This document shows positions 1-10,000 of a stretch of 64,000 nt of DNA, one piece after another. The stretch is taken from assembly GCF_030265065.1 (NCBI RefSeq), contig NC_080406.1:317501-381500 (forward strand), in the 5' to 3' direction. Made by a program: the position numbers and the translations under genes. How positions within the stretch are numbered: position 1 is the stretch's first letter; each line of letters opens with the position of its first letter. The stretch is from Corythoichthys intestinalis. Taxonomy: Eukaryota > Chordata > Actinopteri > Syngnathiformes > Syngnathidae. The notes under the pieces are model-generated. The model ran no database searches and was not told the origin of the DNA. It worked only from the letters and a program-made list of their open reading frames with translations.

Positions 1-539
1 CATTCCCTTTTGACCGGCAGAATGATGAAATGAAATCTCCATGGCAACCAATGAGTCGTTTGGCTTATAAATGATCCAAATAGTTTGGAAATACAATAAC
101 GTGGCCTAACAAAATTGTTCCAAACTGTCCTTAAAGTCTTTGATCGGGTCATCAAAAAATATTATTCATCTTCAAACATAATTAAAACTTGTTCATTTTG
201 ACTAAAACCGTTTAGAACAGTTTCAAGTGGTCTGTTTGGTAAACAGTATGTTCCAACTCAAGTACGTTGTGTTCCTGTCTCTGCTGCCATCTGTAGGCGC
301 TTTGCGTAGTTGCCGTTTGGAAAGGAAACTACAACTTGCAGAAAAGATAACGTTTCCCATTCCCATGGCTCACCGGAATTGCCTGATTAGTTGTCTTTGG
401 TATTCATAGCTGTCTTTTTTTTTTTTTTTAACATTCAGCCAGCCAGTGAAAATGAATTCCCCCCTCGGATCAATCAATCAAATTTGCTTTGGCATTTATA
501 GATGTGCGTGCCATTGACAATTACATCTTGAAAAACCTT

Positions 540-830
540 AATTGTGGGAGGAAAAAACTTGTGAAAATGCACCCAAAAAAAAACAAACATGAAACATCAA
601 AATACAGGAAAAAAATGAAAACGCATGAAAAGAGAACAGGGGGGTCTCAAAAGTCTGAAAAAAATGGTGCCAATTGAAAAATTGCAACAACAAAACAACA
701 CCCGCAAAGAAAGACCGCAACCACGCAAAAATCTGAAAAACAGGAGGAAAAAAAGACCACCACCAGAGCAAAAAAAAAAAAAAAAGTTTGAAACCAAGAA
801 GAAAAAAAAACTTCTAATTGATGCTTTCCC
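540..830. repeat. A-rich, strand-asymmetric low-complexity tract in cerkl intron
   Basis: The plus strand is strongly A-rich, with recurring short words of the form xxGAAAAAA or ACAAAA but no fixed period. Similar tracts lie at 1560-1700, 15440-15900, 62925-63100 and 63690-63970. The open frames across it come from composition and show no protein signal. Bases 1-539 are also intron, and I see nothing recognisable in them. Confidence 0.6.
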
Positions 831-832
831 AG

Positions 833-1892
833 TTGGACTTCTGCTTCGTGGAGGCGCACAAGGTGACGGCAGTGAGGCTCCGGCCCCGCGGTCCGACGGG
901 CCGCTCGGAGGACGAGAGCGAGGACGACTCCAAGGCCGCGCCCGTCATCCATTCGTCGGCCGGCTTCCCTTGGAACGTCGACGGCGAGCTGCTGGAGATC
1001 CCCGACGAAGTCCTCGTCAGGTAAGAACGCCTGACTTTATTCCAACAATGTTTTTTTTTTATCCTCAAGATGCCACCAATGAGTCGATCGCTCGTTGATG
1101 TCCGATCCATTTGGAGGAGGCTGGCTGGCAGCCAATGAACATTCTTTGACCAAACCTCCCCCTTCAAATGGATTAGACGTCAATGCCTTGAAAATAGAAA
1201 AATATCCTCTGTGACTCTCAAGAGTACAGTGCAAAATGATGGTGTTTAAAGAAAAGAAAAATTGACTTTTGCGATCTAATCTTTAGTTGGGTACTTTAAC
1301 AGCCTTTTAATATGTAGCATATGTGAAAATTTGTATTGTTTTTTTTGGGGGGGGGGGGTCGTTTTTTTTTCTTTTTTTTTTTTTTTTTTTTTTTTCCAAA
1401 TTTTCCATGACATGAGAATATGTATTCTAATCATGAGGAGAATATATTTTTCCTATTTTTAATTGAAAATATACACATATGTGTACATATAGAATGGATT
1501 AGTTGTTGATTGATCACAGCAGTCCTATCAGAGCTCATACCTTTCATGGGAAATTTCCTATGTACAAAAACCCAGCAAAAAGTTATGAAAAACTGTGAAA
1601 GCCTGAAAAAAAAGAAAGTAAAAAATGAGGGGAAAGAACGGAAGACTGCACAGACCGCAAAAAAAAGTGACACAAAAAAGGGGAATAAAAATACCTGTTA
1701 AAAGTTTGCCTACACTTGGACATGATGTCTAGTTTTCCAAGGGTATGAGATTGAACTGGGCAAAAAGCCATGGAAAGGAAGACGACAAAGGCCATTGTGA
1801 TTGTTTTGCTCAGGGTTCACCCGCAACTCATCGGCTTGTACGGCGAGGACGTGGACGAGGCCGAGTCCGGCGCGTCCTGCGGCTGCCTGTGA
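833..1892 (+). CDS. cerkl: Ceramide-kinase-like protein, last two coding exons (5' partial)
   Basis: The C-terminal end of a ceramide kinase family protein. Exons are 833-1020 (acceptor TTTCCCAG, donor GTAAGA) and 1814-1892 (acceptor GCTCAG, stop TGA at 1890-1892). Together they are 267 nt and stay in one frame from the first base, giving 88 residues. Visible landmarks are LDFCFVEAHKVTAV, a low-complexity acidic linker, FPWNVDGELLEIP and VRVHPQLIGLYGED; the last two match the conserved end of the CERK/CERKL family. FPWNVDG and LIGLYG fit CERKL better than CERK, and human CERKL is next to ITGA4, as here. The catalytic and ATP-binding parts lie upstream of the window. CERK phosphorylates ceramide; CERKL is known as a retinal survival protein with no clearly shown ceramide kinase activity. 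The protein ends in CGCL. CERK itself is the alternative, but less likely. Confidence 0.82.
1021..1813 (+). other. cerkl last intron with dispersed inverted-repeat unit and homopolymers
   Basis: This intron separates the two cerkl exons. It holds one degenerate copy of the dispersed TCCATTTG inverted-repeat unit (about 1103-1182, two arms around GGCAGCCAATGAA), a T/G homopolymer block at 1338-1396 and an A-rich tract at 1560-1700. I see no exon or RNA gene in it. Confidence 0.5.
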
Positions 1893-2710
1893 CGGCGACC
1901 CGAGCGCTCGCCGTTCGCCCTGCCTCGACTTGACCCTCCTCTATCGCCGCCACCGCGTTTTTTTCAAGTCTATAGTCGAGTTGAGCGCCAGGTCTTTATG
2001 GGGTTTTTCAAAAACCAAAAATAGTCACTGGACCTATAAAGGCCTAAAGTGCGTATGACAGCAAAAAGCATGTTTATTTCATATTTCACGCAGTGTTTTA
2101 TGCTCCTGAATGAAATGGACCACTTGGGTGTGTGTGTGACGCCATCGTTTTATATATTCAATTTTCGAATCCCGCGCCATCAAAATGAGTGAGGTCTCGG
2201 GTTTAGGATGAGTGCGAATGTGACGTCACCCGGGTCAGCGTCTCACAAAACAGCATTGCTTTATAGCGTGCAGATGGACTGCAGATTCAGCTGAATTTGC
2301 AGATTCATTCGTTTTTCGCATCACGCACGCCAGCCAAATGTGCTGCAGCGTTTTGTTGCTGCACCAGGGATAGGTGTGTGAGCCTGTTTGGGTTTCAAAA
2401 AGTTCCCATTCACTGCAGAGTCTGACAACTGTGGGAGGAAATGAGTTAAACATTGTATTTTTTATTATCTCAAATATTGGGATCATGGCACACGTTTTAA
2501 TACGGAGGTGGCTTGCATTTTGCGGATGATTGTCCACCGAGAATGCCACTCGGCCGACGACCAGGGGCTTGTTGCCCCCCCAGCACTATACTCGAGTTAT
2601 TGCCCTCTTCGTACGCCCGGTATTCTGTAAAATGTTGCACCCCATGAGAAATGTTAACTTTGTGTTAAAAATGGCCACGGATACAAAGTAAGTACTACAA
2701 ACTTTGTTTA

Positions 2711-2716
2711 AATAAA
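2711..2716 (+). terminator. cerkl: Candidate poly(A) signal of cerkl
   Basis: AATAAA lies about 820 nt after the cerkl stop codon on the coding strand. It is the first canonical hexamer I noticed downstream, which would give a 3' UTR of roughly 0.8 kb. No transcript evidence is available here. Confidence 0.4.
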
Positions 2717-2759
2717 GGAATATTTACTTACGTTTGATCATGGATGGACATGTAGAAAA

Positions 2760-3160
2760 GTTCTCCTCAGACACATCCTGCCTACCCTACACAACAGCTG
2801 CACGCCGTCTTCGCCGTGTTTTTAGGCATTCATTTACACCATTTACGTGTGGCAGCGACGCGCTCCTCCGACGTCGGCCGGTTTCCCCGGGGGGTTTCCC
2901 GGCTGCTTCCCCGGCTAACGAGCCCTCCCGCGCGCAGCGGGGTAACGAGTCCGTCGAGTTGAACTTGCTCGCCGCCGGGCGGGATACCGATCGGCAAAGA
3001 CGATCGACAAACCCGCCGCCGTGTGACGTGATCCGGGGTAGTTTTCTGTGATTTTTTTTTTTACCTTCAGAAGGCAGAGAATAAGACCTGGAAACGCGGC
3101 TCGGTTCGGGTCGGCGTGTCGACTAGCTGTCGCGCCTCCTGGTTTGTTTACGCTCTCCGA
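2760..3160. other. CpG-rich block between convergent cerkl and itga4
   Basis: A local GC- and CpG-rich stretch (many CGCG, CGACG and GCCGG words) sits in otherwise AT-rich intergenic DNA downstream of both flanking genes. Open frames are short, and none looks like a known protein. Promoters are not expected between two 3' ends, so it may be an unannotated promoter, an enhancer or an old repeat. The flanks 1893-2759 and 3161-4051 show no further gene. Confidence 0.35.
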
Positions 3161-3334
3161 AGCCGGGGCAGGGAAATGATAAAAGCCGGACTAACTCCGG
3201 TGGCATAAAATGTGCAAGAAGTCGACAGTTTTGACCATTATGAAGTCATTTTGCCATGTCGTCCTGAATAAATGTATTTTGAATATTTTATATTCCATGT
3301 AGCACAAGACCGTTATTTTGTCATGACCATAACA

Positions 3335-3340
3335 TTTATT
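3335..3340 (-). terminator. itga4: Candidate poly(A) signal of itga4
   Basis: TTTATT on the plus strand reads AATAAA on the itga4 strand, about 710 nt past the stop codon. It is plausible as the cleavage signal; no transcript data are available. Confidence 0.4.
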
Positions 3341-4051
3341 TAGGAATTGGGGAAAATACTTGGATAAAAAGAATATCCTGTAAGAATATTGGAGTAGAGT
3401 GACTGAAAGAATGACATTTTGCGGCTTTCTTTGTCGCATTTTCCTCGTTCTGAATAATTCCCCCTGAATGGGCTGAATTCTAAATCAGATGACCCTGCCG
3501 ACATCATCCTCCTGTTGGGGACGCTAGAGCCATATAATGGTAGGCGTGGCAAAAATGCAGATTAAAAGACTAACTTCTCGTCATCTGCGCTTTCCCAATT
3601 TGTTGTATATAGGTGAATTGTCTCAAAATATGATTCTAATTCACATAATAATGCTATTTAAGACTGTCCTGTCATAGAAACTTTAAACATCTAATTGACT
3701 TTCCAGCAGCTTGCCTCGTGACAACAAGTAGGAAGTGAAGTAGAGCAGGAAGCTTGTTTCTCTCAATTCTTTTTTTTTTTTTTTGGAAGAAACATTTGAC
3801 AAATACAGGAAGTGCAGTTGTTGGAAGTGTAGCAGAAAACGGCGAGAAGTGTCGTACGCCGAACGGGAAGTGCGGCCGGAAGCGGTGGACGCCGATCAGG
3901 AAGCGGTAGACTCTGCGTCGCTCGGCAGGAAGCCTTGTACTCCGAATAGGAAGACTGCAGACCTGTGGCGGCGGGCCCGTCTCTCCTCCCTTTCTGTCCC
4001 GTCCCGTCCGTCTTCGGGAGCGTTCGTAGTGCCGCCGATGCGCGCGCTGGC

Positions 4052-7000
4052 TTAGGACGCGCTCTCCCGGTTGCTGCGTTTGGGGACGTAGTCCCAGCTG
4101 TCGCGTTTGAACTCGTCTTCCTCCTCTTTCTTCTGCAAGTCGCGCTTGAAGAAACCCGCCTGCGCCGCGAACGTCCGTCAGTGAGACGCTGTTGAAGGGA
4201 CGGACGGGCGGACGCGGCGAGCGCGCTTTACCTTCCACAAGCACCAAACGAGCACCGCCAAGATGCTGAGACCCAGGAGCAAACTGACCACAATGATGAA
4301 GACTTTGATGGGCGTGGAAGGTTTTTGCGTGAAGTGCGCCTCCACCACCACCTGCGCGCGCACGCGACCTTCATTTAGTCGTTCTTGTCGAAATCTCATT
4401 ATTCGATATGACATTATTTTACGGCGCAAAAGCAGATGTTTGCATATTTTCCGTTTTGATGTTGGCTTTTTGTTCCTTTAAAACACAAACTATGAACTCA
4501 TTGACCGATGGTGAGGGCGTCAGACGATGCATAGGCGGAGTTTGGCTTTTGGGGCTCAACATGTTGATGACCTCGAAACGCAGTGTCTACCATAAAATTA
4601 ACTTACAAGAATTTTGAAAAGGAGCGTTTTTTTGTTTCCCATCATTCTTGAGGGGAAATGTAAATCAGGCTGTTTAGGACAGCTATACTTTTTGCCGAGA
4701 TCGTCATCCGTTGAATTTGGTACCCCCCGCCGGTGTCGTGCCAAAGTAGTTACCCCCGTCAAAAATGGTATCGCCTGGGCGGAGCCACTGCGCTGCACTG
4801 ATTTGATTAATTTCAGTGTTTTGGTGATCATCGTTATCTGCGAGGTTTTAAAGCATGGCCCATCCATCCATCCATCCATCCATCCATCCATCCATCCATC
4901 CATCCATCCATCCATCCATCCATCCATCCATCCATCCATCCATCCATCCATCCATCCATCCATCCATCCATCCATCCATCCATCCATCCATCCATCCATC
5001 CATCCATCCATCCATCCATCCATCCATCCATCCATCCATCCATCCATCCATCCATCCATCCATCCATCCAAAAAAAAAAGAATTTTTCTGTCGTATAATG
5101 TAACATACGTACTGAACGTAATAAAAGGCAATGTTTTACTGTTTTACTTGTAGGATGACCTATAACTGTTCTTACTGTAATTCAAGTCCTGTATGGAGTT
5201 CCTCCAGTTTATTACATTTCAATGTCCAAAATATATGCGACCAGACCCAGACCACCTCAGAGCCCCGCAGACAGTGGATGCCTTTAAAAAAGGACTAAAA
5301 ACCTACCTTTTTAAAAAAGCTTACCCTGGCTAATTTTATCCATCTTATTTGATCTGATTTCCATCTGATTTAATCTATGTTTCTGTCTGTTTTTGCTTTT
5401 ACTCTTTTATTCTTAGTCTTTAATTTTATTACATGGTAATGTGCACTTTGAGATTTGTTTTTCAAATGTAAAGTGCGTTATAAATAAAATAGTATTATGA
5501 TAAGTGTGGATCTTTTCTGGCTTCAACTAATTGTTTAAGTCAACATCATACATAAATAATGTGTGTGTGTGTGCGCGCTCACGGCCAGGGGATACAATTT
5601 TTGACAGGGCAACTACATTGGCAAGACACCGGTGGTGGCTCTTTTGTACAATTAGTGTCTTTAGTGCGGCAAATTGAAACTCGTCTCACCATTTTGACGG
5701 TGGTGTCTGGCGTTTCATGGTCCACATTTTAATAGCTTGGGTCTTGCTCAGTAGTTGTTGTCGCTTTAACAAGCTTAGGTTTGAAAAAATGAACTCTTTG
5801 GTCCACGGGTGGTTTTGGCTCAGCAGAGCAAATGACCGTCTAAGGGTTTAGGCTAGTCGCATGATCTCTTTGAAAAATAATTTTGACTCACTATAAAAAT
5901 ATCTTTTTTCTTTCGTTCATTTCATTCAGTTTTGATGTTAGTTTTATTGCTTTACAACTTTAATATTTTACCAGAAAACTCCATTTTAAAATTATATATA
6001 GAAAAATCATTTACATGCAGTGACACTTCTGGCCATCGGAGGGGCTGGCCCCCTCGGCCTCCCCTTAAACTACACCTATGCTCCTTCACTTCAAATAGAT
6101 CGAAACTTGACCTTACTGAAGAAATACCTAGTTTTATTGACAAAAGTAATCACGTAGTTGGTGTTTTTGTGGATTTAAAAAAGGCATTCGATACAATAAA
6201 CCATGATATATTACTTGGGAAAATGGAAAGATACGGGTTTAGAGGCATTGTTCTGGAATGGTTAAAAAGTTACATAGGAAATCGCAAACAGTACGTACAG
6301 ATTGGTGATTACAGATCATCAGTATCGGACATTACAGTTGGAGTACCACAGGGCTCTGTATTGGGTCCAAAACTCTTTATACAATTTATCAATGACCTAT
6401 GTATGACATCTAAAAAATTAAAATTTCTACCCTTTGCAGATGACACCAGCATCCTATGCTCAGGAAAATTTTTAACGAATCTGATGCATGAGGTAATGAC
6501 TGAATTAACATATCTGAATCACTGGTTCACGCTAAACAAATGATCAATAAATATGGAAAAAACTAAATATATTTTGTTTGGAAATAAAAAGACGGAAACT
6601 GAAGAAAAGATCATTATAGACAATAGCGAAATTGAGCGAGTAACTGAGACTAAATTTTTAGGTGTAATACTGGATGAACAATTGAATTGGAAGTCACAAA
6701 TAAAGCACATAAAAACAAAACTGGCAAAAAGTGTTGGACTACTGAACAAAACGAAACCCTTTTTAAATTAGAAAGCACGCCATATCTTGTTCTCTTCATT
6801 AGTAATGCCATACCTCAGCTACTGTGTGGCGGTTTGGGGCAATACATATCCCAGCAATTTACAGTCACTTGTGGTACTTCAAAAAAAGGCAATAAGAATA
6901 GTGCACAAGGCTAAATACCTCGAACATACAAATAGACTGTTCTTGGAATCCAAGCAGTTAAAATTCCTGGATCTAGTCAAATTCAAAACGGCCATAATCA

Positions 7001-10000
7001 TGTTTAAGGCACGGAAAAACGCATTACCTGGAAATATACAAGTTTTGTTTTCAAATAGACAAGGAGGGTATAATCTGAGAGGGGAGTTCAATTTCAAAAA
7101 GCAACAAAAAAGAGCTTTTGTCCTTCAATTTTAGGTGTGGACTTGTGGAACAAACTTACTGAGGACCTAAAGAAAAGCGCTAATTTGAGCGTGTTTAAGA
7201 GAAAATACAAAGATCTTGTTTTCTGTAATTATTGAAATGAATTATAGTATTTATGTTGAGAAAATGTTGAGTGATGCCAACAATTGTTCTTTAGGCATTA
7301 TTGAACTGTTGTGAATTGTATTTGTTTTGTTTGATTCATGCTGATGAGTATGTAGCGGACAAAGAGGTAGGATTCATACAAGTTTTTACTTCTTCCTACT
7401 CCTTTTTGAGTCTTATGTTTTGTTTGTATTCTTGTATATCCATAATGTGATGTCGAAATAAAATTCAATCAATCAATCAATAAACTCAATTGCGTTCGCG
7501 GCAGATGGATAATCTGTCGCCATTATTGTCAATGGCCAGCCTCGGTGCGATCGGTCGGTCGCCTACCCGCGCGAAAGGTCTCTCCTGGTTCAGGACGGCG
7601 CGCCGGTCGTCCGGAGGCCACGACACCACGGCCCCGCTCTCCAGCCTCACCGCGCCGTGGCGACCCTTCGGCAAACACGGGGGCGTTTACGGAACGCCGG
7701 GGCTAGCTCGCTCACGGGCGGGTCGTCGGGACTCACCGGCGCTTGCAGCAGGACGTCGGGGTTGAGTCGCGCGCGTATATGAACGGCGGCGTCTCCTCCG
7801 GCTTCCAGGGTGCCCAAGCGGCACAGCAGACGTTCGCACAGCGGGTCGCCGCGCCCGCAGAACTACATACGTTCTCATTATTCGGTGACGACAATTCGTA
7901 CGATTTGACGAATCGGGCCGCTTTCTGGTTATTTTTGGGTGGCCTTGGCGCCGAAGGACAGACGGCGGTATTTACCATGTGGCGCGTGGAGGCGGGCGAG
8001 AAGAAGAAGACCAGCCGTTTGATGAAGGAAGCCCGCGGGACGTCGCAGTCGTCCGCCACGGCCGCGGTGTCGTCGCTGAGGACGCAGGCGCCTTGCGACG
8101 ACTGCCGCGACCGGCCGTTAAAGTGGCAAATGACGAGAACCTTACGGCCCGCCTTCCCACCTACCTGCCAGTCCGCCACACGGAGCAACCTGTGAGGGTA
8201 CGGCGACAACAGCTTGGGGAGCGTGATTTCCATCAGTGTGTCTGGCGAGCGGCTGGGCCCCCGATTCAACACCTGACAAAAGTTGATTTTGGTTGACTTT
8301 CTGCTGATTTTGGAGCCTCACTTTGTGTTGATGTGCAGTTCTTTGTTACCTCCTTGTTGCAATGGGATCACCAATGGTTGTCGCTTCCTATTGAATTTGG
8401 GCTCACGTACTATACATTTTGGATCATTTCCGGGCCACTTCCTGTTCATCAGTCACCGTGTTGGTTTTGGGGTACTTATGGTTCACTATTGGATAGTTTG
8501 GGGGCATTTCTAGGTCACCTGTACATTTTGGGTCACTTCCTTATCATTTTAGATTAGACATTTTGGGTCCAAAACAATGATTTTTTTTGCTTGAAAATCA
8601 ATAGGTGTTTTTGGGAATGGAAATAAATGGGTGAGATTGCAAATCTGTGGGGAATGGTACTTTTTTTGGGGGGGGGGGGCAAAAACTGGCTGCTAACTTT
8701 TCTGTGCCTTGATTTTGTGAATGTGTGAATTATATCCATTTGATAGAGTGTAGGGCAGTAGCATTTTATGCATTTTTTTAGTCTTTTTGTTTTTGTCCCC
8801 CCCCCCATCAAAATGGAATTGTTTTTGACGCAACTGTGAACATTTGCCTGGGTCATGTGAAATTTTGGAAGGATTCGAAGCAGAAACGGTACAAATGGAT
8901 CAAAGCGGTTGGAAAAAAGTTTGGAATTTTACACGTGGGGGAGCTTTGATGAACGTATGAATCCTGACCTTGTAGGTGTAGTTGAAGGTTTGCGAGTAGC
9001 ACTCAACGGGCGTGGCGTCTTCGTCCCCGAACGCAAACGAAGTCGGCGTCACCGAACTAGAAAATACCCCTATGTAAATAACCCTAACCCAAGTACGGCG
9101 GAACTGGGCGAGCGCGCTCACCCGTGGACGTCCACATCCACCGCGTACTTGAGAGGGACCGACAAGGCCGCCGCGTTGTCGCCGAGGTATTGGGAACTTT
9201 CCGGGTTCTCGCTGAGGACGTGATCAAAGAGATGGAGTCCGGTCAACAGGCGTCCGCTCCGGCGGCGAGGAAAAGTTTACCCCCACCTGCTGACGCTAGC
9301 GTGAAGGAAGAGGTCCCCGGGTGTCGCGTTCTGGTTCACGTCCAACAGGAAGCTGATGTTGACCTGCCGCAGTGGACAAAATTTCACAGCGGACGGACGT
9401 CAATGAAATTTTGCAAAAGTGCCCATTTTGTGCAGCGTTAACCGTCATCGACGTTCAATCCATTGGATGTCTAACGCTGTCAATGGCGTTCGAACATGAG
9501 CAGTCTTCTATTGTTGTCAGTAAGTTGACTTCCTTGTTGATTTTAGGGTACTTGCGGGTCACTTCCTCTTGATATCGAGTCCCTTTTTGTTCATTTCGGG
9601 GTCACTTCCTGTTGATTCCGGGGCAGTTTGCGATCACCCCTCCGTTCCTATCGGGCCACTTTCTGTTGATTCTTGGGTCGCGTTGATTTTGACGATTTTA
9701 AAACGACCGGAGCGCCCACGGCTCACTTCTTAGCATTTTCGTGTCAAGCGTTGGCTGCCATTGACGGCGCCGGACGTTCATATGCAGGGGCGGACTGGTA
9801 ATCTGTAGCTTCTGGAGGATCACGGAACGGCCGATGGGCTGGACGGCCGGCGGCCGCCATACATGCGTCACTGTTTTTATCCCCCCCCTATCGTCTATGA
9901 TTATCTACAGTTCGCATCCAATCCAACAGGTGGCGGCAATGCGCCTGGCTGTTAACCGCCAATCTGATACGAGAGGAACGAAGAAAGCAAAGAGTAGCCT

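Noticed and set aside
625-1098. Open frame of 157 codons overlapping the first cerkl exon
   Set aside because: It is lysine-rich from an A-rich tract and out of frame with the conserved exon. The other frame matches the CERKL family and splices correctly.
4598-5153. Long open frames with WMDG or SIHP repeats on both strands
   Set aside because: They arise because a perfect 4-nt repeat has no stop in most frames. The array is a microsatellite inside an itga4 intron.
7737-7862. An RGD tripeptide (FCGRGDPLC) in the itga4 ectodomain, as a possible integrin ligand
   Set aside because: It lies between conserved cysteines of the calf region, where human has CIKADPHC, and is most likely a chance variation of a disulfide loop.
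8141-8164. A 24-nt intron splitting the itga4 exon 8272-7976
   Set aside because: It is far below the minimum length a vertebrate spliceosome can remove, and the reading frame runs straight through it, so the exon is treated as continuous.
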